64,000 bases of DNA from assembly GCA_903918755.1 (NCBI GenBank), contig CAIXFN010000118.1, positions 1 to 64,000 of the forward strand, given 5' to 3'. Shown one piece after another: positions 1 to 8,545 of the stretch (within the stretch, counting starts at the first letter, position 1; every line of letters starts with the position of its first letter). The notes beneath the pieces were generated by a model. That model was not told the origin of the DNA, made no database searches, and worked only from the letters and a program-made list of their open reading frames with translations. Position numbers and translations under genes: made by a program. The stretch is from an uncultured Pedosphaera sp. Lineage in GTDB: Bacteria; Verrucomicrobiota; Verrucomicrobiia; Limisphaerales; Pedosphaeraceae.

Positions 1-22
1 CCGGGGAGGCGGACAGTTGACA

Positions 23-44
23 CGCCGCGTAGGCTTACGCGGCG
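23..44. other. Perfect 9-bp inverted repeat (hairpin)
   Basis: The stem CGCCGCGTA (23-31) pairs with TACGCGGCG (36-44) around a 4-base loop. No T-tract follows on either strand, so this is not a convincing intrinsic terminator. It may end a gene lying left of the window. The rest of 1-172 shows no gene. Confidence 0.4.
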
Positions 45-172
45 AAGAAGAATTAACCAAAAACAAAGCGCCAATGGGTAACAGTCCTTTTGGCACAACG
101 AATCACCCTCTCGGGTAACAGACACTTCTGGCAGACGGCGCCGGAAACGACCAACGATCAAAGCTAAAACGC

Positions 173-1483
173 ATGAATAACCGTGAGCACCTGATCGTTA
201 CCCCAGTCACCTCCCTCCCCCGCGCGCCGCGCCGCCGCCTCCGCTGGTTGCTGGCCTCGGCCTTGACCCTGGCCCTCGCAGGCGGTTTTGGCGGAGAATC
301 CATCCGTCGTTATTTGACGCTGCTGGCGCTGTTGCGCGCGCCCAGCACCACCGCCGAGCAAGTCCGGGAACTGACGGTTGGCGCGATGGATCCCCTGTCC
401 GAGTTGCGCCGCTTTTGGGCGACCGGCCGTATCACTCACCGGTTGGCCGTGATGGAAGTCGCCGCCGGTCGAGCCAGGGAATCGGCGGAATTCGCCCAAG
501 GCGCCGAATTCCTCTTCCGGGAGGGCGCCCGCGATGCGGACTCGGATGTCAGAGAACGCGCCCTCGGAGCCCTGGATACCCTCGCCAACGGCCCCTCTCC
601 CCACTTGCCAGAGCTCGCCCGGTTGCAATTGGCGGACCTTGATCCGCAGCGCCGGTTGCTGGGTCTGCAATGGGTGCGGCGCACGGGCGGCGCGGAACTT
701 GTGCCTTTGATCATTCCCTTGGTTCAGGACGCGGATGCCACGGTGGCGGCGTCCGCGGATGCTTTGCTGCGGACCTGGACGGGAAATGATGTAGGCGTTC
801 GCATCTACTCCGCCTTGGGCGAAGGGGCCGATCCCACCAGTTCCAAATTGGATCCCGTGAAAGAAAAAGCCCTGCGGGACGGATTGTCCAAATGGCGGGA
901 ATGGTGGTCCCTTCACGCCACCAACTATGGGCCACTCACAAATCCCCCCCTCTCCGCTCCGCTCACGACAGCTCACTTCGCCGCCGGAGACTTCACTCTA
1001 CCAGACCTCGAAAATCATGCAGTCAGCCTGCACGATTTCCGTGGACGCGTGGTTTTGATCAATTTTTGGGCCACTTGGTGCAACGCCTGCCTCACGGAGA
1101 TCCCCGACTTGATCGCTCTACAAAAACGGTTTGGCAATCGCCTCGTGGTTCTGGCCATCTGCCTGGACGGGCGTCCTGATGAGCATGACCACGAACACGA
1201 ACACGAAGGTGGTCAGTCGGCCCCCTCGGAACGCAAGGACGCACGGGAGATTCAGGAAAAGGTGCGCCGACTGGTTCACGCCAAAGGGATCAATTATCCC
1301 ATCCTGCTGAATCCCGCCGGGGAGATTGGCGCCCGTTTCAACGGTGGGGAATTGCCCACCAATGTCATCCTTGATGCCGCGGGCCGGACCCAGCGCCGTT
1401 TCATCGGCACCCGCTCGGCCGCGGCCCTGGACGCCATGTGCCGGGAGGCTGGCGCATCCGAAACCGGGTCAGCCTGGCCTTGA
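173..1483 (+). CDS. HEAT-repeat/TlpA-type thioredoxin fusion, membrane anchored
   Basis: This 436-residue protein has a basic N-terminus (PRAPRRRLRW) followed by one hydrophobic segment at about residues 22-40, so it is probably anchored with the rest outside the cytoplasm. Residues 80-240 hold helical HEAT-like repeats (DSDVRERALGALDTL, then DADATVAASADALL). Residues 270-430 form a TlpA/ResA-like thioredoxin fold with the redox motif WCNAC in FWATWCNACLTEIPDL and the later cis-proline segment GELPTN. TlpA-type proteins reduce or oxidise extracytoplasmic thiols; the partner here is unknown. An odd His/Glu/Asp-rich loop (DEHDHEHEHEGG, about residues 334-347) interrupts the fold and could bind metal. 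The ATG at 173 is the only start that keeps the anchor. The gene converges on the neighbour at 1514 and seems to stand alone. Confidence 0.85.
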   Translation: MNNREHLIVTPVTSLPRAPRRRLRWLLASALTLALAGGFGGESIRRYLTLLALLRAPSTTAEQVRELTVGAMDPLSELRRFWATGRITHRLAVMEVAAGRARESAEFAQGAEFLFREGARDADSDVRERALGALDTLANGPSPHLPELARLQLADLDPQRRLLGLQWVRRTGGAELVPLIIPLVQDADATVAASADALLRTWTGNDVGVRIYSALGEGADPTSSKLDPVKEKALRDGLSKWREWWSLHATNYGPLTNPPLSAPLTTAHFAAGDFTLPDLENHAVSLHDFRGRVVLINFWATWCNACLTEIPDLIALQKRFGNRLVVLAICLDGRPDEHDHEHEHEGGQSAPSERKDAREIQEKVRRLVHAKGINYPILLNPAGEIGARFNGGELPTNVILDAAGRTQRRFIGTRSAAALDAMCREAGASETGSAWP

Positions 1484-1513
1484 ATTGCTCAGGCGGCCCG
1501 GTCCGGCGGCGTC

Positions 1514-2686
1514 TCACTTGTTATTGGGATTAATCGAACTCATCCAGAAATAATTGGTATTCCCGGTTGGAATCGAAAATTCCAGCGAGTGAAGCAAATT
1601 CACCGAAGGGTAGAGCAGTGCGGTGCCATTCAGCATGTAATTCCACCACGGAGCCGCGGTGGTGTCATAAACCTCGAGGTGGCTCGAATCGATGACATGC
1701 AACAACGTCGGGGGAGTGGTATTTAGCGCCACGTAACTCTGCGGCAGCGCCGGATCAATTTGCGTATGCGGCTGAACGTTTCCAGCCGAATCGATTTTGT
1801 ATAGGTAATGCTGGGGGGTGGTGCTGCCCACGGATCGGGTGCTGATGAGCCAGCCATCGTCAAGCGGCGCCGTCCCGGTGATGGACTCGTTAAAATCGAG
1901 CTCATTTTGGAAAGTGCAACCTTCGGCGGTGCAGACTGTGAAGTAATGGGAGGCGGTGCCGGGCCAACTGATCGTCGAGAGCACAAAAATGGAATTGCCA
2001 TTCGCGCTAAGAACGTGATGCTCCACGTAGCCGCCCGGCACAGTAGCGGGCAAGGGGATCTCGGTTCGTGAACCGGTATCAATATCAGCGATGCGGATGC
2101 AATAATCAGTGCGGGCGCTGGTATCCAGCAGCCAGGTGCCGCCAAACGCGCACCAAAGACCCTCCGGTGAGGTCACGGAAACGGCATCCAATTCATTCAT
2201 GTTGGTATCGTAGGCCGATGCCCCATCGCCGTTGATGATATAGAGGATATCCTTCTGGATCACCACTTTGTTGGCGTCCAGATTTGGCTGATCCCACTGG
2301 CCGGTTGCGACATTGGTCCCGGCATCCCGATCCATGAAAATCCATCGTTGCGCGCTGCACCAAAGGATCCGCGAAGCGCTGGCCAGCACGATGCGGGTAT
2401 TCTCATCCCCCGCCAGGTTCACGCTGCTATTCCAGAGTTGTGCGCCCTCCCGGGTGCGCCGCTCCAGCAGCACTGTTCCGCTGGCGGGCTGATCCCAGAC
2501 CGCCACATAACCACCCGAATTTTCGGGAAAGAAGGAGTTGAAAGCGCTGGGAATATCCGGAGTCGTCACGGGGCGCGGTGTGCCCGTGGGTCCATAACAA
2601 ACCCAATCTTCGAAGGAATCCGCCCGAGCGGAGAAAACCCAGGCCGTGAGCGCCACGGCCAGGAGGAGGTATGCCTGTTTTTTCAT
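1514..2686 (-). CDS. Secreted protein of unknown function at the end of the secretion cluster
   Basis: I do not recognise this 390-residue protein. I chose the ATG at 2686 because it gives a classic signal peptide (MKKQAYLLLAVALTAWVFSARA); an in-frame extension to 2737 would bury it. The mature part has many short beta-strand-like segments with repeated Trp and Asp residues (ILWCSAQRWIFMDRDAG, NGDGASAYDTNMNELDA), which suggests a beta-propeller-like fold. The gene lies 52 bp downstream of gspD on the same strand, so it may be the last gene of the secretion operon, acting as an accessory or a secreted substrate. No catalytic motif is visible. Confidence 0.7.
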   Translation of the reverse strand: MKKQAYLLLAVALTAWVFSARADSFEDWVCYGPTGTPRPVTTPDIPSAFNSFFPENSGGYVAVWDQPASGTVLLERRTREGAQLWNSSVNLAGDENTRIVLASASRILWCSAQRWIFMDRDAGTNVATGQWDQPNLDANKVVIQKDILYIINGDGASAYDTNMNELDAVSVTSPEGLWCAFGGTWLLDTSARTDYCIRIADIDTGSRTEIPLPATVPGGYVEHHVLSANGNSIFVLSTISWPGTASHYFTVCTAEGCTFQNELDFNESITGTAPLDDGWLISTRSVGSTTPQHYLYKIDSAGNVQPHTQIDPALPQSYVALNTTPPTLLHVIDSSHLEVYDTTAAPWWNYMLNGTALLYPSVNLLHSLEFSIPTGNTNYFWMSSINPNNK

Positions 2687-2738
2687 AGTTTTAATTATCG
2701 CGGCGGTCCGGGCTGCAACGGCGCCTGGTTCGTTCACC

Positions 2739-4586
2739 CTATTTTTTGGGAAACTTTACTTCCGGTTCGTTAAATTCGGGTTCCAGCCGAGGGACATCGG
2801 AATCGTTGATAATATGCGGCGTCACAAAAATAACAAGTTCCGCTCGGCGCTTATAGTCGAAAGTGCCGGTGAATAGCTTGCCCAGCCAGGGGATGTCACC
2901 GAGCAGGGGAATTTTGCGCTCGTTTTTGTCGTGCTCCGTCTGGATCAAACCGCCCATGACAATGGTGGTGCCATCCCGCACGCGCACGAGGGTGGTGGCT
3001 TGTTTCGTTTCCATGTCGGGGGCCGTGGTCTTGCCCGTGGCATCCGTGCCCGAAGTTTCCACGCCAGTCTGCCGACTGAGCACCGGAGAAATATCCAGGG
3101 AGATCCAGCCATCGCTCGAAATTTGCGGAGTCAGGGAGAGGATGGTGCCAAACGTGACCATCTGCACCGTCGCCTGCTGAATGGGAGTCGTTTGCGACGT
3201 CGTTTGCAAATAGGTCGTGGTGGAGGAGAAAAACGCCTTCTCCTCCCCCACCTTGATCAAGGCCGTTTGATTGTTAAGGGTCCGGATGCGCGGCTTGGTG
3301 ATGACTTGCACCTTGCCCTGGAGCTGCAACGCGTCCACGAACGCGCTGCTGTTGAAATTCGTGAACAGCATGGTGAGCGCGGAAGGCGAGGCGCTGGCTG
3401 GGCCAATGGCCTGGGGCAGAGTCGAAGCGCCAAAGGTCATCTGGCCGCTGTAGGCCTGCACCACGTGATTCCAATCCACGCCAAACTGGAACTGGTCGCT
3501 CAGGGTGACATCGTAAATCTTCGCATCGATCTCGACCTGCCGGTGCACACTCTCCCCGGTGCTGGTGAGGTAACCAGCCACCCGTTTTAGGGCCGAGGGT
3601 CGGTCGGTAACCTGAATCAGCCCGGCGGTTTTGTTCATGGTAATTTTTCCCTGCCCCGTCAGCATCGTCGCGAGTTCGGTCGACAAATCTGTCCAGAAAT
3701 CGACCGGGTTTTCCGCATTCAAATTGACCGAGGAACCGCCCCCTCCCGTGGTAGTGCTACCGCCGCCCGAGCCACCGCCACCGCTAGCTCCTCCCCCACC
3801 GCCGCCCCCACCGCCGCCCCCACCGCCGCCGCCGCCGCCGCTGGCGCCCGAATTGAGATTGGCCGAACTGTGGACGGAATTTTTTCGGGAAAGGCGCAGA
3901 TAATCCACCGGAAAGAGCTTGGTCTCCGTATTCCGCACCCGGATCAAATTGTTTTTCTCATACCACACACAGTCGGCCGCTTCGAGCAACGCCTGCATCA
4001 TCTCCTCCAAAGGCAACTCGCGGACATCCATGGTCACCTGGCCGGCGATATCGTTGTCCGGCACAATGTTCAACCGATTGGCCCGGGCAAAAAGCGCGAG
4101 GGCGGTCTTCAGGTCCAGGCTCTCCGCCCGAAAGTCGTATAGTTGCTTCCCCTTCGCATGGGCGTCGAGTCCCTTGCCGGGGGCTGCTTCAGGCTCCGTC
4201 ACCACGACCACGTCCCCGGGTTTGGCTGATGGCCCCCCCGCAGGCTCAGTCGCCACCGGAGATCCCTTCCCCTCCGCTGGATCCGGCTCACGGGAAAGTT
4301 TGGAATTCTGGATGGCCGGAGCCAGTCTGGTCTCGCCGGACACAGTATTCGTGGCTAAAGGGGAATTGGTTTGAGCCAATTCCCCCTGCCCCCCGGCCAG
4401 TGCACTTTCGGCCGCAACCGATGAACCACTACCGGCCGCGAGCAGACTCAGACTGGTAACGCCCGTGAGCAGCGCCACGGCACTCCGGGAAATCCATCGG
4501 GGCAGCGCGCCGCCTTCGTGGACCTCTGCCAGCACGCGCTCCCGGCTCCAACGGAAAATCAACTTTTGCTTTGGGCGATTGCTCAT
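2739..4586 (-). CDS. gspD: Type II secretion/type IV pilus secretin (GspD/PilQ family)
   Basis: The 615-residue product is the outer-membrane secretin channel. A long basic N-terminus leads to a hydrophobic export segment at about residues 33-55. Residues 150-222 form an N0/STN-like domain (FRAESLDLKTALALFARANRL). A second N-domain follows, containing the stretch ITMNKTAGLIQVTDRPSAL. The C-terminal half has secretin hallmarks: KVGEEKAFFSSTTTY, VRVRDGTTIVMGGLIQTE, KIPLLGDIPWLGKLFTG and AELVIFVTPHII. An unusual linker with a run of 17 glycines (about residues 249-266) separates the N-domains from the core. The start overlaps the stop of the PilP-like gene (ATGA), implying translational coupling. 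Hybrid GspD/PilQ character fits the Pil-like genes just upstream. Confidence 0.93.
   Translation of the reverse strand: MSNRPKQKLIFRWSRERVLAEVHEGGALPRWISRSAVALLTGVTSLSLLAAGSGSSVAAESALAGGQGELAQTNSPLATNTVSGETRLAPAIQNSKLSREPDPAEGKGSPVATEPAGGPSAKPGDVVVVTEPEAAPGKGLDAHAKGKQLYDFRAESLDLKTALALFARANRLNIVPDNDIAGQVTMDVRELPLEEMMQALLEAADCVWYEKNNLIRVRNTETKLFPVDYLRLSRKNSVHSSANLNSGASGGGGGGGGGGGGGGGGGASGGGGSGGGSTTTGGGGSSVNLNAENPVDFWTDLSTELATMLTGQGKITMNKTAGLIQVTDRPSALKRVAGYLTSTGESVHRQVEIDAKIYDVTLSDQFQFGVDWNHVVQAYSGQMTFGASTLPQAIGPASASPSALTMLFTNFNSSAFVDALQLQGKVQVITKPRIRTLNNQTALIKVGEEKAFFSSTTTYLQTTSQTTPIQQATVQMVTFGTILSLTPQISSDGWISLDISPVLSRQTGVETSGTDATGKTTAPDMETKQATTLVRVRDGTTIVMGGLIQTEHDKNERKIPLLGDIPWLGKLFTGTFDYKRRAELVIFVTPHIINDSDVPRLEPEFNEPEVKFPKK
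3790..3840. repeat. GC-rich trinucleotide/12-bp repeat encoding a poly-Gly linker in gspD
   Basis: On the plus strand the unit CCCCCACCGCCG occurs three times in tandem, followed by CCG triplets. On the coding strand this gives 17 consecutive glycine codons, with further Gly/Ser codons on both sides. All units are multiples of three, so slippage would change linker length without breaking the frame. Confidence 0.85.
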
Positions 4587-5179
4587 AATTTGGACTTGCT
4601 TCCGGTTACTGGGGGGGCTCCGAACAATCCCTTCCCCTTCCGGACCGGCGCCGGATTCGCCGCGGGGCGGCCCCCCCGATCAAAGACCAACTGCTCGATC
4701 TTTTCGGGGCCCTTTAGCCAGACCCGGTCCCCGTCAATGCGATCAATTTGAAATCCTTCCACCGTATCCCCCTCCACATAGACCCGTCCATTGATAACCA
4801 CCGCCCGGCTACCCGATTGCCGCCAAATAGCCCGCAACTTGAGCAGGCTGACCGGCGAATAGGTCGGGGACGTTGCCACCGCCACCTGGGTAATCTGAAA
4901 GGGATCGCGGGGGGTGGCTTCGGCAATCCGCATAAAGTTGGATTCCGCCGCGCCCGGGTCAATCGGCAATTCGGGCCAAAAACGGTTCGTCTGGGCCGCG
5001 GGCACGGGCACAACGGCACGGTTGGTGGGGGCGCTCCCATTCGCCACCAAAACCACGGCGCCGCCCTTCCTGGCCTTCGGCTTGGGCTTGCCCATCCACC
5101 CCAGGCGCCACCCCAATCCCATCACGAGAACGGCCAGGACGATTCCACCCAGGATCCAGGATTTCGGGGTCATTTTCAC
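4583..5179 (-). CDS. PilP/GspC-like inner-membrane linker protein
   Basis: This 198-residue protein has one N-terminal membrane segment (WILGGIVLAVLVMGLGWRLG, about residues 8-27), a Pro/Ala-rich linker and a C-terminal domain. The run DPFQ, LKLRAIWRQSGSRAVVINGR, VEGDTVEGFQIDRI, RVWLKGP matches the pattern of the homology region of GspC and PilP, which link the inner-membrane assembly complex to the secretin N-domains. It overlaps both neighbours by 4 bp (ATGA on each side), placing it in a tightly coupled pilO-pilP-secretin order. The assignment rests on position plus this motif, so PilP versus GspC is left open. Confidence 0.75.
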   Translation of the reverse strand: MKMTPKSWILGGIVLAVLVMGLGWRLGWMGKPKPKARKGGAVVLVANGSAPTNRAVVPVPAAQTNRFWPELPIDPGAAESNFMRIAEATPRDPFQITQVAVATSPTYSPVSLLKLRAIWRQSGSRAVVINGRVYVEGDTVEGFQIDRIDGDRVWLKGPEKIEQLVFDRGGRPAANPAPVRKGKGLFGAPPVTGSKSKL

Positions 5180-5835
5180 GGCGTTTCCCCCTCCTCACCG
5201 GTCCAAACATCTAATTCAAAGACGGCCCGGCTGATCGAATTCGAACCGGCCTCGATGGAAAAACCAACCAGATCCACCCGGCGTTCCTCGCCCGTGATCA
5301 GTTGCCCTAACTGCAGAATCCGTTGGAATGGCGAGGCAATGGCCTCCACTTCTGCCGCCGGGCGGACCGCCATCACCACCCGGTGGGGGAACGGATTGGC
5401 GGAGTTGTTCGTGCCCGTCGGGGGGATGGGGGTGGCAGCGGGATTGGCCTTGTCAATTTCCAGTTCAACTTCCAGCGCCAGCGGAGCGACTTGTTCCTGC
5501 ACCTGACCCAACCACGTCTCCAACGCCCCGCGACCTTGAAAAACGCGGCTTTTCGCATCCGCGAATTTTTTACGAATGTCCCCCGTGACCGGGGCGGTCC
5601 ACCGGTTTTCCATCACCCCGACAGCCATACTCAACCGGTCCACGGTGGAGGTCAGTTCCCGGGTCTGCCGCTGCAAGGGCAATAATCGCCACTGCAAGAT
5701 CCAACCAAGGAGGGCGAGCGAACCCAGGTTCAAAAGGACCAGCATGACCCGCGCAATGAGCTGACGGTAGTTGATTCCCTTGGGCTGGACCAGCGTCCCG
5801 GAGGCATGTCCCGCCTGGCTTTCAGGATTGCTCAT
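5176..5835 (-). CDS. PilO/GspM-like assembly protein
   Basis: I set the start at 5835 (MSNPESQ) because its ATG overlaps the upstream stop as ATGA; the longer frame would run back into the upstream gene. The 219-residue product has a short cytoplasmic N-terminus, one transmembrane helix (VMLVLLNLGSLALLGWIL, about residues 30-47), a coiled-coil stretch (LLPLQRQTRELTSTVDRL) and a C-terminal periplasmic region of mixed alpha/beta character. Size, topology and position between the PilM/N-like and PilP-like genes fit PilO or GspM, the bitopic partner of PilN/GspL. Sequence similarity alone is weak, as is usual for this family. Confidence 0.7.
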   Translation of the reverse strand: MSNPESQAGHASGTLVQPKGINYRQLIARVMLVLLNLGSLALLGWILQWRLLPLQRQTRELTSTVDRLSMAVGVMENRWTAPVTGDIRKKFADAKSRVFQGRGALETWLGQVQEQVAPLALEVELEIDKANPAATPIPPTGTNNSANPFPHRVVMAVRPAAEVEAIASPFQRILQLGQLITGEERRVDLVGFSIEAGSNSISRAVFELDVWTGEEGETP

Positions 5836-7322
5836 CGCATGCTTCCTTCCAAATTGAAAGTGCTCACCGGCAGCTCCTTCGCCCGCGCCGGGTTGGCCGA
5901 CCGGGTGGACCAACCGGAAAAGAGAGGGGCCTTGGTGGCGGCCGGCGAATTGGTGACGCTGACATCATTTAACCGGAGATGAAACGGCGCACCCGCCAAC
6001 TTCGCCTTCAATTGCGCGACCGCCCCCTGAAAGGCCGCCGGCGTGACTGGATGGACCCCCGCCTGCGCCACCCCTCCCAATGCAACCTTCCAAAGCTCAG
6101 CCTCCCGCCGCACGAGCAAATTCGTCACCACCAAATCGGGGGGCGTAAACTCCCCCAGGGAGGCCAAAAACCAATTGGGAACGGGAGCAATGCGGTTGTC
6201 CGCCACCAAATGCGCCATCCCCTTCTTCCGCAATAACTCCTCCTCCAGCCGCTGCAACTCGAGATGGCGGGACTGGAGTTTGCCCTGTTGCGCCTGCAGA
6301 CTGGCCAGGTTGGCGCGCTCCACCCGGATCTGGTACTGGCACCATATAGCAGCCCCCAGGGAAGCGCCCACCGTGAGGATCGTGGCCGCAGTCGTGAATT
6401 TCAACAGGGCCCGCCGCTGCGGGGCCTTTTGCAGTTCCAGACTGATGAAATTCGGCAGCTGCCCCAACGGTTGGCGCAATGCCTCCGTGGCCCAATACAG
6501 GGGGGAATACTCCACCAGACTCAGTTTAACCGGCACCTGCACATGCCGCTGCAGCTCGGTAATATGCTCTTTCGCGTTGGGCCCAAAAAGCCAGAGCCCC
6601 TTGTTCACCGCCACCCCGTACTGTTGGTTCACAAAGAGAATGGTCCGACTGAGATCCACGGCCAGCCGGGCCGCGTCAGTCGACCAACTCCCGTTCAGGG
6701 TGCGCGCCAGCAGCAATTGCCCGTCATTCCGCCCGATGATAACGGTCGTGGAGCGGCCCATATTGGCCGCCAGCACCGCAATGCCCTCCTTTTCCACGCC
6801 GAACTCCGGCAATTGGCTTTGCAACACCGCCGTGGCGGGCAGCACGGAGGTCAGGAACAAGTCGTTCTTCTGGGCCGCCTGCACCAATTGGTCCAACAAA
6901 ATGCGCGGAAACAGATGCAGAACCAAACGTTGCGAACCCGGGGCAGAAAACGCCGGCTGGAAGGCAAAGGCCGCCTCCGCCTCAAACAATTTCTGCTGGC
7001 TCGCCTGGGTTTGGACGAATTTGGTCAGCGCCGGTCCCCGCAGGGGCGGCGTTTCCAGCAATTGCTGACTCAACCGCGGGTGCATCAATACCAGGGAAAC
7101 GGTGGTGCCCCGGTAACCCGTTTGCTTCACCCCTTCCCGGATCAATTCCTCAAAATGCTGGGTTCCCTCAATCTCACCCGGGTGCTCCCAACTGCCCTCC
7201 ACCACCCCGCGCTGCACCGCAATGCACTTGAACTGGTTGTTCAGCCAGCTCACGCTCAACGTCGAGATATTCGTCGGAACCGAGACCGTTCGAGTTTTCT
7301 GGGCGTGAGCGAGTTGCAGCAT
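5832..7322 (-). CDS. PilM-PilN-like (GspL-type) fusion protein
   Basis: The 496-residue protein appears to join an actin-like PilM domain (about residues 15-285) to a PilN-like part: one transmembrane helix (AATILTVGASLGAAIWC, about residues 312-328), a coiled coil (LASLQAQQGKLQSRHLELQR) and a periplasmic ferredoxin-like region. This arrangement is that of GspL, in which a cytoplasmic actin-like domain docks the GspE ATPase to the inner-membrane complex. The region VLAANMGRSTTVIIGRND resembles a phosphate-binding turn of the actin fold. The stop overlaps the PilO-like start by 4 bp. PilM and PilN are usually separate proteins in type IV pilus systems. Confidence 0.75.
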   Translation of the reverse strand: MLQLAHAQKTRTVSVPTNISTLSVSWLNNQFKCIAVQRGVVEGSWEHPGEIEGTQHFEELIREGVKQTGYRGTTVSLVLMHPRLSQQLLETPPLRGPALTKFVQTQASQQKLFEAEAAFAFQPAFSAPGSQRLVLHLFPRILLDQLVQAAQKNDLFLTSVLPATAVLQSQLPEFGVEKEGIAVLAANMGRSTTVIIGRNDGQLLLARTLNGSWSTDAARLAVDLSRTILFVNQQYGVAVNKGLWLFGPNAKEHITELQRHVQVPVKLSLVEYSPLYWATEALRQPLGQLPNFISLELQKAPQRRALLKFTTAATILTVGASLGAAIWCQYQIRVERANLASLQAQQGKLQSRHLELQRLEEELLRKKGMAHLVADNRIAPVPNWFLASLGEFTPPDLVVTNLLVRREAELWKVALGGVAQAGVHPVTPAAFQGAVAQLKAKLAGAPFHLRLNDVSVTNSPAATKAPLFSGWSTRSANPARAKELPVSTFNLEGSMR

Positions 7323-7347
7323 ATATGAATGTCACTTCCTTCCGGAA

Positions 7348-8505
7348 CTATTTGTAGTAGGTCAAGTCGGACATGACCGAGATGAAGGAATTCGTCACCA
7401 CGGCCTTCTTGGCGGCGGCAAAGCTTCCGCCGTTCGCCGCGCCGGCATAGTAAACATAATTACTCATGAAATTGTAAAAATCCCAGGTGAGGCTGGATTG
7501 GGTGACGCCAAAGGCATTGGCCCGCGGCGGCCCGGACATGAAAATATCGTAGGCCGATTGCATCACATCGCCGGAACCATTGGTGTTCCCCGTGCTGGCG
7601 GTTACGTAGAGCCCGCCCCGCCAGTATCCCTTGTCAAAAACATAACTCGGAACCTGGAAAAAATAGCTGGCATTATTCGTAAGCCGATTCACTCCCGCAT
7701 ACGGTTGCAATACCTGCAGTGATTGCAAGCCTCCGCCGTTGGTGTGCAATCCCAGGACTGCTCCCTGCAAAAAATAGGCGCTATACGGCACCTTGGGAAG
7801 GGCCGCGTGGGAATTGGTCCCGTCAATTGAGTATTCGCCATTCGTGACCGAACTGCTGTTCAAGATCACCTGCACGAACAAAGGTCCCAGATTAATTCGC
7901 TGCACCATGATGTCATCCCACGACCCGTCAACCCACCCAATCGGACTCACGCCATCAGCGGCGTTCCAAAGGTTGCTGAAGGCGACCGCATTGGTGGTGC
8001 AGCCCACCAAAACCGAGGCAGGAATGGAGGTGCGCATGCTGGTCACCAGCACGACCCGGTTCACCGGCGGGTTCGTTGGGCCGCCAGGAACTTCCGTGAA
8101 AGGGAGACTCAGGTTTGTTCCCGTGCTGGGGTTGGGAACGGTTGGGTCAACCAAAAAATACCGGCCGCCACCCAGGGCGTTCGTTTGGACCTGCCCGGGC
8201 AACCAACCCAATTGATTGGCGACATCGGTCATGATCGTGTTGGTCCCCGGGATGCGGTGATTGAGCAGGATGTAGGAATTCAAGGCATCGGAGATCGTCT
8301 GCAGGGACGACCGCTCTTGCGCGCGGCTGACAGTATCCATCTGCTTCATCAAGGACGGCTGCACGGCCAGCGCCAGGATCAAGATGATCGCCAGCACCCC
8401 GATCATCTCCACCAGTGAAAACCCCTGCTGGCGTCGCGCTGCCGCTACGAAAGGATCCCGGCCGATCCTTCCGGATTTATCCGTGAACTGGAATTGGGAT
8501 TTCAT
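7348..8505 (-). CDS. Prepilin-type protein (minor pseudopilin-like)
   Basis: The ATG at 8505 gives a 27-residue basic leader ending in RRQQG, then FSLVEMIGVLAIILILALAV, a standard class III signal with Gly at -1 and Glu at +5. The frame upstream of 8505 has no pilin-like features and overlaps the previous gene. The mature protein (385 residues in total) is much larger than GspG/H/I/J, with a long variable C-terminal region rich in Asn, Thr and Gly. Such large prepilins often sit at the pseudopilus tip (GspK-like) or carry cargo; no specific fold is recognised. It lies 25 bp before the PilM/N-like gene and so is in the same operon. Confidence 0.8.
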   Translation of the reverse strand: MKSQFQFTDKSGRIGRDPFVAAARRQQGFSLVEMIGVLAIILILALAVQPSLMKQMDTVSRAQERSSLQTISDALNSYILLNHRIPGTNTIMTDVANQLGWLPGQVQTNALGGGRYFLVDPTVPNPSTGTNLSLPFTEVPGGPTNPPVNRVVLVTSMRTSIPASVLVGCTTNAVAFSNLWNAADGVSPIGWVDGSWDDIMVQRINLGPLFVQVILNSSSVTNGEYSIDGTNSHAALPKVPYSAYFLQGAVLGLHTNGGGLQSLQVLQPYAGVNRLTNNASYFFQVPSYVFDKGYWRGGLYVTASTGNTNGSGDVMQSAYDIFMSGPPRANAFGVTQSSLTWDFYNFMSNYVYYAGAANGGSFAAAKKAVVTNSFISVMSDLTYYK

Positions 8506-8545
8506 ATCCAAAGTCTCCGCTTTCCGGGCCTGACGGTGCCCTGGA

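Noticed and set aside
23-44. Hairpin at the left edge as a rho-independent terminator
   Set aside because: A perfect stem but no T-tract on either strand, so it is listed only as an inverted repeat.
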